DNA of 64,000 nt, taken from DASUAS01 sp963841415 (GTDB lineage: Bacteria; Actinomycetota; Acidimicrobiia; IMCC26256; DASPTH01). The position numbers and the translations under genes were made by a program. The notes under the pieces are model-generated. The model saw only the letters and a list, made by a program, of their open reading frames with translations. It was not told the DNA's origin and did not search any database. Of this stretch, positions 16,077 to 23,115 are shown piece by piece. The stretch is taken from positions 1 to 64,000 of the forward strand of contig CAWJCN010000005.1 of assembly GCA_963841415.1 (NCBI GenBank), in the 5' to 3' direction. Positions within the stretch are counted from its first letter, which is position 1, and every line of letters begins with the position of its first letter.

Positions 16077-16837
16077 TCGCGCCCAGGGAGGTCCGCGCAG
16101 GCTGCTTGTCCCAACGCGACGAGCTCCCCGTACGAACGATCGTGGGTTTGCGAGTAGTCGGAGCCCCACACCAGCCGTTCGGCGCCGAACGTCTCGGCCA
16201 GATGCGAAACGAACGCCGACGCGTCGGCGCCGGCCGATTCCAAGACGTGCGACGTAACCTTCAGGTGCAAGTTGGTGTGCTCCGCCAACTCGAACAACGT
16301 CGCGGCGGAGGCGAAGGGCGGACCGCCGCGCGCGTCAGGGAACCCGCAGTGGTCGAGCACGACGGGAACGTCGGGCCGGCGCGCCAGCATGACGCGCAGC
16401 CGCGGCAGCTCGGGCGTGAGCAGCGTGGCCACGATGCGGACATCGAGGTCGGCGGCGGCGTCCCAGAGCGCGATGCCCTCGTCGCCGTCGAACCAGGTCG
16501 GCGGATCGCCGCCGACACCGAACAGGCGCACCCCGTGGCACCGGGGACACGCGGCGTGCGCGCGCAGGGCTTCGACGTCACCGGGTTCGACGATGACGAC
16601 GCTCACGAAGCGATCGTCGGACGCCGCCGCGTCGAGCACGTACGCGTTCTCGGTGGTGTAGGCACCGAACGCTTGGACGAGCACGGCTCGCTCGACACCA
16701 GCCGCGCTCGAGATCGCCGCATACTGCTCGACCGACACCGGATGTTCGCGGAACCACTGCGATCCGACACCGGCGGGATGCAAGGGATAGCGCGCCTCGT
16801 CCGGGGCGATCACGTGCACATGCGTGTCGACGATCAC
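16004..16837 (-). CDS. Amidohydrolase-2 family hydrolase (lactonase-like)
   Basis: A 277-residue amidohydrolase. The N-terminal metal motif VDTHVHVIAP (3-12) begins almost at the start, with VVLDHCGFPDARGG in mid-barrel, WGSDYSQTHDRSYGE near the C-terminus and the family ending LGENALRLWPVL. The short length and HVHV motif fit the 2-pyrone-4,6-dicarbolactonase-like group that hydrolyses lactones. The GTG start at 16837 follows a TAAGGA-like ribosome binding site, and the gene lies 11 nt after the SDR stop, so it is last in a four-gene operon. Its 3-prime end overlaps the TetR gene by 73 bp. Exact substrate unknown. Confidence 0.82.
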   Translation of the reverse strand: MIVDTHVHVIAPDEARYPLHPAGVGSQWFREHPVSVEQYAAISSAAGVERAVLVQAFGAYTTENAYVLDAAASDDRFVSVVIVEPGDVEALRAHAACPRCHGVRLFGVGGDPPTWFDGDEGIALWDAAADLDVRIVATLLTPELPRLRVMLARRPDVPVVLDHCGFPDARGGPPFASAATLFELAEHTNLHLKVTSHVLESAGADASAFVSHLAETFGAERLVWGSDYSQTHDRSYGELVALGQAACADLPGRDQALVLGENALRLWPVLAGASASA

Positions 16838-16848
16838 GGTTCGCGTCC

Positions 16849-17739
16849 TTACGGCTGGAACGGTCCTTTGCCCATCTGCTCGCGCACGGTGACGACGGGC
16901 GGGTTGGTGAGGAGGCGTCGCTGCCAGTTGGCGCCGTCGACGACGAGTGTGTGTCCGGAGATGAAGCGCGCGTACGGCGACGCGAGGAACGTCGCTGCCC
17001 ACCCGAGCTCGCGTACCTGCCCGACGCGCAGCGCGGGTTGCACGATGTCCTTCTCCCGGGTGCGGTCGAGGTTGCCTTTGATGTCGGCGGTCATGTCGTC
17101 GTGGGGGAACAGGCCCGGGACGAGCCCATTGACCTGGATCCCGTAGGGGCCCCACTCGACGGCCAGCGTCTCGGTCAGGTTCTTCACGCCCGCCTTCGCC
17201 GCCGCGCTGTGCGCGAACCCGGGCCCGCCGGTCCACGCGTATGACGCACCGACGTTGACGATCGACCCCGGCGTGCCCGCCTCCAGATGGCGGCGTGTGA
17301 ACTCCCGGGCGCAGAAGAACGTGCCGTTCAACGTGATGTCGACGACGGTACGCCACGCGTTGGGTGACATGTCCTCGGCCGGCACGGGGAAGTTCGCCGC
17401 GGCGTTGTTGATCAACACACCAGGCAAGCCATACGCCGCGGTGGCAGCGTCGAACGCGGCGCTGATCTGCTCGGCGTCACGGATGTCACACCCCACCGTC
17501 GTGACCGGCGCGCCGAGCGCGGCGACGGCCTCGTGACCAGCCTCGAGGTGCTCGGGCTTGCGGCTGGCGATCACGATCGACGCCCCCAGACGCGCGAACT
17601 CCAACGCGATCGCCTTGCCCAACCCCGTGCCGGCGCCGGTGACGAACACCGCGACCCCGTCGTACGTACCGGATGGCAACGCGCTTGCCCCCACCTCGGG
17701 CGGCGCGGGCAGTCCGGGAAGGTCGAACGCGTCAGGCAT
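16849..17739 (-). CDS. SDR, 2,4-dienoyl-CoA reductase-like
   Basis: A 296-residue SDR. The cofactor motif TGAGTGLGKA (about 34-43) and NNAAANFPVPAEDMS fit the 2,4-dienoyl-CoA reductase group. At the position of the classical YxxxK motif the sequence is FAHSAAAKAGV: the Lys is there but the Tyr is replaced, as in dienoyl-CoA reductases. This supports a role in unsaturated acyl-CoA breakdown. A GGGGAG-like site precedes the ATG at 17739, five bases after the crotonase stop. It belongs to the operon LLM oxidoreductase, crotonase, SDR, amidohydrolase. Confidence 0.82.
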   Translation of the reverse strand: MPDAFDLPGLPAPPEVGASALPSGTYDGVAVFVTGAGTGLGKAIALEFARLGASIVIASRKPEHLEAGHEAVAALGAPVTTVGCDIRDAEQISAAFDAATAAYGLPGVLINNAAANFPVPAEDMSPNAWRTVVDITLNGTFFCAREFTRRHLEAGTPGSIVNVGASYAWTGGPGFAHSAAAKAGVKNLTETLAVEWGPYGIQVNGLVPGLFPHDDMTADIKGNLDRTREKDIVQPALRVGQVRELGWAATFLASPYARFISGHTLVVDGANWQRRLLTNPPVVTVREQMGKGPFQP

Positions 17740-17744
17740 TGCAG

Positions 17745-18524
17745 TCAACTCCCCGTGAAGTGCGGATCGCGGCCCTCGGCGCGGGCGGCGCGGAACTCCG
17801 CCATGTCGTCGGACTTGGCGATGAACGTCTGATAGATCATCTCGTCGGCCATCGACGCACGCACCTCCGACTCCGACAGATGACGGAGCACTCGCCGGGC
17901 CATCTTCACCGTCACCGCCGGCGCGGCCGCGATCTTCTCGGCCATCTCGCGCGCGGTGGCGTCGAGCTCGTCGGCAGGGACGACGCGCGACACCATCCCG
18001 TGCGCGTACGCCTCGTCGGCGTGCATCACACGCCCGGTCAACACCAGATCCGACGCCACGCCGTGCCCACACATCTGGAACAGACGCCCGACACCCCCGG
18101 TGTCGGGGATCACCCCGTGGGTCACCTCCGGCAACATGAAGCGCGCCCCCTCGGCCGCCACCCGGATGTCGCACAACAACGCCCGCTGGAACGACGCCCC
18201 GATCGCCCACCCCTGCATCGCCACGATCACCGGCGCCTCGATGTCGAACACCTGCAGAATGCCGCGGTGACCGCGCGCCATGAGCTCATGATGAGAGAGC
18301 TCGACGTCACCCCCACCGATCGCCGACACATCACGCCCCGACGAGAACGACTTCCCCTCACCCCGCCAGATCACCGCCCGCACGTCGGGGCGCTCCTTCA
18401 ACTCGGCCAAGGCACTGAAGAGCTGCACGTCCATGTCGTCGTCGAACGCGTTGTGCTTCTCGACGTTGTCATTCGTGATCACCGCAATCGGACCGTCGAA
18501 CTCGAGACGGACTTCCTTCGTCAC
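17745..18524 (-). CDS. Enoyl-CoA hydratase/isomerase family protein
   Basis: A 259-residue crotonase. Oxyanion motifs are GEGKSFSSGRDVSAIGG (about 55-71) and VAMQGWAIGASFQRALLCDIRVAAEGA (about 100-126). QRALLCD instead of the usual FELALACD and the PEVTHGVIPDTGGVGRLF segment place it in a subgroup whose chemistry I cannot assign. The GTG start overlaps the stop of the upstream LLM oxidoreductase gene (GTGA), so it is translationally coupled to it and co-expressed with the downstream SDR. Confidence 0.85.
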   Translation of the reverse strand: MTKEVRLEFDGPIAVITNDNVEKHNAFDDDMDVQLFSALAELKERPDVRAVIWRGEGKSFSSGRDVSAIGGGDVELSHHELMARGHRGILQVFDIEAPVIVAMQGWAIGASFQRALLCDIRVAAEGARFMLPEVTHGVIPDTGGVGRLFQMCGHGVASDLVLTGRVMHADEAYAHGMVSRVVPADELDATAREMAEKIAAAPAVTVKMARRVLRHLSESEVRASMADEMIYQTFIAKSDDMAEFRAARAEGRDPHFTGS

Positions 18525-19471
18525 AGCTGTCCTCCGAGATCGGGCGCGAGCGACGCCAGCAGCTCGACGGTGCGGCGCTGCGACGCGTCGCGGTCCTCAT
18601 CGAGCCCCAGCGCGGTCGCGCACAGGTCGGTGGCGCCCGCGTCGGCGTAGGTGCGCAGCCGCGCCGTCACCTCGGCCTCGGTGCCGATGATCGCCACGTC
18701 GGAAGGCGACGTCCCGTCGCCGCCGCGCGCGAGGATCCGCTGGTAGGTGGGGATGTTGAGGTACGCCGCGAAGAGCTTCTCGGCGCGCTCACGGCCGGCG
18801 TCGGCGTCGTCGACGACCGCGACCGGCAACCCCACGACGACCCGGGGCGCGGGTCGGCCCGCGGCCTCGGCGGCGGCCGTGATGCCGGGCACGATGTGGT
18901 CGCCCACCGCGCGCTCGTTCGCCCAGTAGGTGATGGTGCCGTCAGTGAGCTCACCGGCCAGCTTCAGCATCCGGGGCGCGAGCGCCGCGACCATGATCGG
19001 CGCGGGCGTGGAGCCGGGCACCGTGAGCATCGACGAGAACTCGAAGCACTCGCCGCGGTACTCGACGTGACCGGCGCCCGCGAACGCGGCCCGGAGCACC
19101 TCGACGTACTCGCGCGTGTGGTGCGCCGGTCGTGCGTACTCGAGCCCGAACATGCTCTCGATGACGACCGGATGCGACGGACCGATGCCGAGCACCAAGC
19201 GGCCGCTGGTGGCGGCCTGCGTCGACATGGCCTGCTGGGCCATGGCCATCGGGTGGCGCGGGTACGTGGGCATCACCGCGGTGCCGAGCTCGATGCGATT
19301 CGTCACCTGGCCGGCGAGCGCGAGCGCGGTGAGGCCGTCGAGGCTCCACGGGATGTGCGGCACCCAGCCCGTTGTGAAGCCCAGGGCCTCGGCCGAACGC
19401 GCGTTGGCGAGCAGCTCGTCGACGGTGGTCTGCGCGCCGCTGACGTCGCTGATGAAGAGTCCGATGCGCAT
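18521..19471 (-). CDS. LLM-class F420-dependent oxidoreductase (TIGR03564-like)
   Basis: A 316-residue luciferase-like enzyme. MRIGLFISDVSGAQTTVDELLANARSAEA opens the barrel; LGTAVMPTYPRHPMAMAQQAMSTQ (about 62-85) and LGIGPSHPVVIESMFGLEY (about 94-112) are typical F420 LLM motifs, and GTEAEVTARLRTYADAGATDL near the end is the family closing region. It is the first gene of a four-gene operon; the NYN-LOTUS gene ends only 26 nt upstream on the same strand, so it could also be cotranscribed. Function: F420-linked redox of an acyl or ring compound, substrate unknown. Confidence 0.83.
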   Translation of the reverse strand: MRIGLFISDVSGAQTTVDELLANARSAEALGFTTGWVPHIPWSLDGLTALALAGQVTNRIELGTAVMPTYPRHPMAMAQQAMSTQAATSGRLVLGIGPSHPVVIESMFGLEYARPAHHTREYVEVLRAAFAGAGHVEYRGECFEFSSMLTVPGSTPAPIMVAALAPRMLKLAGELTDGTITYWANERAVGDHIVPGITAAAEAAGRPAPRVVVGLPVAVVDDADAGRERAEKLFAAYLNIPTYQRILARGGDGTSPSDVAIIGTEAEVTARLRTYADAGATDLCATALGLDEDRDASQRRTVELLASLAPDLGGQL

Positions 19472-19497
19472 CGGCGCAGCTTGTCACACTCCCGTGG

Positions 19498-20595
19498 TCA
19501 GGCCGCAGGCGTGCTCGGACCAGGCCGCATCACGTAGTCGTCGGCGTCGGCGTCGCGCTCCATCTCGACGAAACCCCGTGCCCGCGCCGCCCGCACGAAC
19601 TGCAGGAACGTCCCGTAGCCGAAGCGCTTCTCGGAGAAATCCGCCTGCTGCTTGCGCACCTGGGTCTTCAGACCCGACAGGTGCACCGGACCCTTGGCCG
19701 CGAGCTGCTCGACCGTGCCGCGCAGCAGCGCGAAGGCAGCATCCTCGTCGCCGCCTTCCGCGGGGAGCGTCACCTCGGGATCGCCCGGCGCACTCCCCTG
19801 GTGCACCTCGACCACCCCGCGCTCGCCCAACGTGCGGAGCAGCTCGCCGAAGGTGCGGAACCCGTGGTCGGCCTCGCTGAACGTCGGCTCCTTGCGCAGG
19901 ATCGCCCGCTTGAGCATCGATGCCAGCACCGGCCCGCCGCTGCTGCGCGAGAGGCCGGCCAGGGTGCGAGTCACCAGCGCGTCGAGGTCGGTCTCGTCCG
20001 CCGGCGCCACCGGGTCCGTCTCGACCTCGGCGCCGGCCCCGGTGGTGGCTGCCACCGCTGCGGCCCGGGTGCTCCGGCCGCCCGCGCGCTTGGTCGTCCG
20101 CTTGGCGGGCTTCTTCGGTTCGACGCCCTCGAGGCGTTCGTAGAAGAGGAACTCGTCGCACGCGGCGGGAAGGAGCGCCGAGGTCGATGCCTCGACGCCG
20201 ATGCCGATCACCCGCTTGTTCAGCTCACGCAGCTTGTGCACCAGCGGCGTGAAGTCGCTGTCGCCGGTGCCGAGCACGAAGGTCGTGATGTAGTCGCGCT
20301 CGAAGCTCAGCTCGACCGCGTCGACCGCCATCTTGATGTCGGCCGCGTTCTTGCGGACCATGCCCATCCGCTGGGGGATCTCGATGAGCTCCACCTGGTG
20401 ACGGGTGAGCATGCGCCGGTCTTCCTCGAAGTACGACCAGTCGGCGTAGGCGCGCCGCACGACGACGCGTCCACGCTCGGCCAGCGCGTCGGCGATCGGA
20501 CGGAAGTCGAGCGCACCGCCGAGCGCATCTCGGGCCCCGATCGCGAGGTTCTCGTAGTCGAGGAACAGGGCGATGCGTTCGTCGTCGCTGGTCAT
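19498..20595 (-). CDS. NYN-domain putative ribonuclease with two OST-HTH/LOTUS domains
   Basis: A 365-residue protein. The N-terminal NYN (PIN-like, LabA/DUF88) nuclease domain keeps its acidic residues: Asp13 in LFLDYENLAIG, Asp86 in AADIKMAVD and GDSD at 111-114. A Lys/Arg/Ala-rich linker (about 155-200) is followed by two winged-helix OST-HTH/LOTUS units at about 208-275 and 285-352 (FRTFGELLRTLGERG, FGYGTFLQFVRAARARG). LOTUS domains bind RNA, including G-rich structured RNA in some cases, so this is probably an RNA-targeted nuclease in the cytoplasm. A TACGAT element 6 nt before the ATG suggests a leaderless mRNA. The target is unknown. Confidence 0.85.
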   Translation of the reverse strand: MTSDDERIALFLDYENLAIGARDALGGALDFRPIADALAERGRVVVRRAYADWSYFEEDRRMLTRHQVELIEIPQRMGMVRKNAADIKMAVDAVELSFERDYITTFVLGTGDSDFTPLVHKLRELNKRVIGIGVEASTSALLPAACDEFLFYERLEGVEPKKPAKRTTKRAGGRSTRAAAVAATTGAGAEVETDPVAPADETDLDALVTRTLAGLSRSSGGPVLASMLKRAILRKEPTFSEADHGFRTFGELLRTLGERGVVEVHQGSAPGDPEVTLPAEGGDEDAAFALLRGTVEQLAAKGPVHLSGLKTQVRKQQADFSEKRFGYGTFLQFVRAARARGFVEMERDADADDYVMRPGPSTPAA

Positions 20596-20601
20596 TTGCG
20601 G

Positions 20602-20607
20602 ATCGTA
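20602..20607 (-). promoter_or_regulatory. Leaderless-type -10 element (NYN-LOTUS gene)
   Basis: TACGAT, then 6 nt to the ATG at 20595. Confidence 0.5.
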
Positions 20608-20627
20608 ACGTGCTAGTTGTTGGGGCC

Positions 20628-21368
20628 GTGAACGACAACGTCTACATCCACGAGTTCATCGACATCATCGCCCACAACCGCGCGAACTACATGCACCACA
20701 TGACGGCGAACTTCAGCCCCATGGCGCAGGAGGACCGGAACCAGCTGTGTTTCGGGGTGTGGGGGGTCGTCGGCACCACTCGCGGGTGGCCCGAAGTGCT
20801 CAATCTCTGGGAGGAGCGCGGGTTCGAGGGCCTGGCGACGTCGTTCCGTCACGAGTTCAACAACACCTCGCTCCAGGATCCCAAGCTCGCGAAGTGGTGG
20901 GCCGAGGCGGCGAACTACCGGCGCCACGGTGACGATCGGGTGCTCGTCCCCGCGCCGTGGTCGCCGACGATCACGGAGCTCGTCGACGCGGGTGTGAGGG
21001 GCGAGACGTACGCGCACGAGCAGATCCACGTACCGATGGGCACCGCGCGCGACTTCCTGGAGATCGTCGCCGAGGAGGCGATCCCGGTCTACGACGAGTT
21101 CGGCTGGAAGCTCTGCGGCGCGTGGGAGACGGCGATGGTCAACGACTCGGAGTGCTTCCTCCACTGGGCGATCCCCTCGTGGGAGAGCTGGGCCGAGACC
21201 GAGCACGCGGAGCGGCGCGACAGCGCGCTGCAACGCTGGCGGACGCGCACCTACGGGCTCACGGAGAAATGGCACCGGTTCCTCGTGTGTGACGCACCGC
21301 TCTCCCCGATGCGCCTCGGCCGGCAGCCCGCGCGCTCCGATCGGCACGAGGGCTGGGAAGACCTGTAA
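20628..21368 (+). CDS. Conserved hypothetical protein, possible NIPSNAP-like dimer fold
   Basis: A 246-residue protein starting VNDNVYIHEFIDIIAHNRANYMHHM. I do not recognise a firm family. The pattern of two similar halves, each with an N-terminal strand, Trp-rich helices (VLNLWEERGFEG; ESWAETEHAERR) and an IHEF/YAHEQIHVP segment, resembles ferredoxin-like alpha/beta-barrel folds such as NIPSNAP, but this is a guess from pattern only. The GTG at 20628 is chosen over an earlier in-frame start because VYIHEFIDI looks like the natural beginning. It is divergent from the NYN gene with 32 nt between. Confidence 0.65.
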   Translation: MNDNVYIHEFIDIIAHNRANYMHHMTANFSPMAQEDRNQLCFGVWGVVGTTRGWPEVLNLWEERGFEGLATSFRHEFNNTSLQDPKLAKWWAEAANYRRHGDDRVLVPAPWSPTITELVDAGVRGETYAHEQIHVPMGTARDFLEIVAEEAIPVYDEFGWKLCGAWETAMVNDSECFLHWAIPSWESWAETEHAERRDSALQRWRTRTYGLTEKWHRFLVCDAPLSPMRLGRQPARSDRHEGWEDL

Positions 21369-21409
21369 TTGGCCGCCTCGCGACTGGCGGCGCCGACCAT
21401 GATGGCGCC

Positions 21410-22048
21410 ATGGCCGACCGGGCGGTGCTCGCGGGTGACGTGGTGACGCTGCGTCCGGTGACGGTCGACGACGTCGACGCGCTGGTCGCGGCGGCAACCG
21501 AGGATCGCGCGAGCTACGGCTTCACGCAGGTACCCGACGGCGTCGTGGCGATGCGGGGCTACGTGGAGGGACTGCTGCACGACGAGCGCGTCGGGTGGGC
21601 CTTGCCGTTCGTGACCACGCTCACCATGAGCGGTCGCGTCGTCGGATCCACCCGCTTCCTCGACCTCGACGACTGGGGGTCCGGTGCGGAACGGCGTGTC
21701 GGCGGACCGCCGTCGGGAGCCGCGGCGACACCCCGGACCGCGGAGATCGGCGGCACGTGGTTGGCGGCGTCGGCCCAGCGCACCGCGGTCAACACCGAGG
21801 CCAAGCTGTTGATGCTGCGGCACACGTTCGACACGTGGGACGCCGAGCGCATCACCTTCAAGACCGACGCCCGCAACGCCCGGTCGCGTGCTGCAATCGA
21901 ACGGCTCGGCGCACAGTTCGAAGGCATCCGCCGTGCGCACGTCCGCGCGTCGGACGGCGGAATACGCGACAGCGCGTACTACTCGATCGTGCGCGCGGAG
22001 TGGCCCGCCGTGCGCGCCGGACTCGAGCGTCGGCTCGCTCAGGCCTGA
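21410..22048 (+). CDS. GNAT-family N-acetyltransferase
   Basis: A 212-residue acetyltransferase of the RimJ/RimL-like type. LRPVTVDDVDALVAAATED opens the domain; EIGGTWLAASAQRTAVNTEAKLLMLRHTFD (about 106-135) covers the acetyl-CoA binding region, although the usual Q/RxxGxG/A loop is replaced by AQRTAVNTE, a known variant in this subgroup. ITFKTDARNARSRAAIERLGAQFEGIRR (about 144-171) is the typical second half. It would acetylate an amine on a protein or small molecule. Its stop overlaps by 10 bp with the end of the convergent hypothetical gene. Confidence 0.82.
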   Translation: MADRAVLAGDVVTLRPVTVDDVDALVAAATEDRASYGFTQVPDGVVAMRGYVEGLLHDERVGWALPFVTTLTMSGRVVGSTRFLDLDDWGSGAERRVGGPPSGAAATPRTAEIGGTWLAASAQRTAVNTEAKLLMLRHTFDTWDAERITFKTDARNARSRAAIERLGAQFEGIRRAHVRASDGGIRDSAYYSIVRAEWPAVRAGLERRLAQA

Positions 22049-22509
22049 CTCGTCGCGGGCGGCGCGCCGAGTGCGACGCGGACCCGTTCGACCACCTCCT
22101 GTTCCTTCTCGCTCGTGCCCTTCGCCGCGGCGGCGACGGCCTGGGCCAGGTCGATCAACCAGGCCCGCACCTCGGCACCCTCGGCGATCGGGAGCTTGGC
22201 GATGGCGGCAGTCGCCGGTTGCAGTTCGGCGAGCGCTTCGTCGACCACCGCGTCGGCCGAGGAGCCGCGGTCGTTCTTGGCGGCGTGGCGGGCGTCGTGG
22301 CCCTGGGCCTCGTGGGCGATCGCGGTGATGAGCTCGGTGGCGGGCCCGTGGTCGCCGGGGCGAGCGAGCGCCTTCGCCGTCGCCGACGCTTCCTTGAGCA
22401 GCGACATCGGCCCGTGCTCGGCGACCGCCACCACCGCCATGGTCACGTGGATCGGCGCCTGCGAGAGCGCCCCCCACTCGTCGTCGGAGAAGAAGGTTCG
22501 ATCGGTCAT
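22039..22509 (-). CDS. Hypothetical helical protein
   Basis: A 156-residue protein, Ala-rich and predicted mostly helical (TMAVVAVAEHGPMSLLKEASATAKAL; VRAWLIDLAQAVAAAAKGTSEKEQEVVERV). No signal peptide and no motif I can name. A short His/Asp-rich segment (AHEAQGHDARHAAKNDRG) lies in the middle. A TAGGCT element 9 nt before the ATG suggests its own leaderless transcript. It is convergent with the GNAT gene (10-bp overlap) and divergent from furA. Confidence 0.6.
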   Translation of the reverse strand: MTDRTFFSDDEWGALSQAPIHVTMAVVAVAEHGPMSLLKEASATAKALARPGDHGPATELITAIAHEAQGHDARHAAKNDRGSSADAVVDEALAELQPATAAIAKLPIAEGAEVRAWLIDLAQAVAAAAKGTSEKEQEVVERVRVALGAPPATSQA

Positions 22510-22518
22510 GGTTCCGGG

Positions 22519-22524
22519 AGCCTA
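22519..22524 (-). promoter_or_regulatory. Leaderless-type -10 element (hypothetical 22509)
   Basis: TAGGCT, then 9 nt to the ATG at 22509. Confidence 0.45.
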
Positions 22525-22570
22525 GGGGCCTGACCGGGGCACGAAACCACAGATCTGGGATTCCTCTAGA

Positions 22571-22587
22571 TCTGGACTTGATCCAGA
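22571..22587. promoter_or_regulatory. Candidate FurA operator
   Basis: A perfect inverted repeat TCTGGA-N5-TCCAGA placed 8 nt upstream of the TAGGTT element of the fur-katG operon. Autoregulation from a palindrome over the core promoter is the rule for actinobacterial FurA; assignment to this site is inference. Confidence 0.55.
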
Positions 22588-22595
22588 ATATGAGC

Positions 22596-22601
22596 TAGGT
22601 T
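22596..22601 (+). promoter_or_regulatory. Leaderless-type -10 element (furA)
   Basis: TAGGTT, then 7 nt to the GTG at 22609. It favours the GTG over the TTG at 22603. Confidence 0.5.
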
Positions 22602-22608
22602 CTTGCGC

Positions 22609-23082
22609 GTGCCGAACGAACTGGCCGAGCCCGTGATCGACCCCGAGGCGTTGCTGCGCCGGTCCGGCGTCCAGGTCACGGCTCAGCGACTGGCCGTGCT
22701 GCGGGCGGTCACCGGCCGTCCGCACAGCGCGGCGGACGAGATCTTTGCAATCGTGCGGGCCGACCTCGGTGCGGTCTCCCGCCAGGCCGTGTACGACGCG
22801 CTCGGCGCCCTCACCGACAGAGGCATCCTCCGCCGCATCCAACCCGCCGGCTCACCGGCTCGCTACGAGACCCGGACGGGCGACAACCACCACCATGTGA
22901 TCTGTCGCATCTGCGGGCGGACGGTCGACGTCGACTGCGCGGTCGGTGCGACGCCGTGCCTGACTGCAGCCGACGACTCTGGGTATGAGATCGACGAAGC
23001 GGAAGTCGTCTACTGGGGCCGCTGCCCCGAATGCGTCGCGACGGCGTCGGTGTCGGCGGGCTCGCCACGAGCACGGAAGTAG
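22609..23082 (+). CDS. furA: Fur-family repressor, FurA type, paired with katG
   Basis: A 157-residue Fur-family protein. The winged helix has VTAQRLAVLRAVTGRPHSAADEIF (about 21-44) and VSRQAVYDALGALTDRGILRRI (about 54-75); HHHVICRICGRTVDVDC (about 93-109) provides the regulatory His and CxxC cysteines, and a second CPEC pair lies near the C-terminus. It lies 33 nt upstream of katG on the same strand, the arrangement of mycobacterial and streptomycete furA-katG, where the repressor senses iron or peroxide. A palindrome over the promoter suggests autorepression. Start at GTG 22609 by the upstream promoter element. Confidence 0.9.
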   Translation: MPNELAEPVIDPEALLRRSGVQVTAQRLAVLRAVTGRPHSAADEIFAIVRADLGAVSRQAVYDALGALTDRGILRRIQPAGSPARYETRTGDNHHHVICRICGRTVDVDCAVGATPCLTAADDSGYEIDEAEVVYWGRCPECVATASVSAGSPRARK

Positions 23083-23115
23083 CGAACAGAAGTAGCGAAC
23101 GAGAGGAGCACCGCT

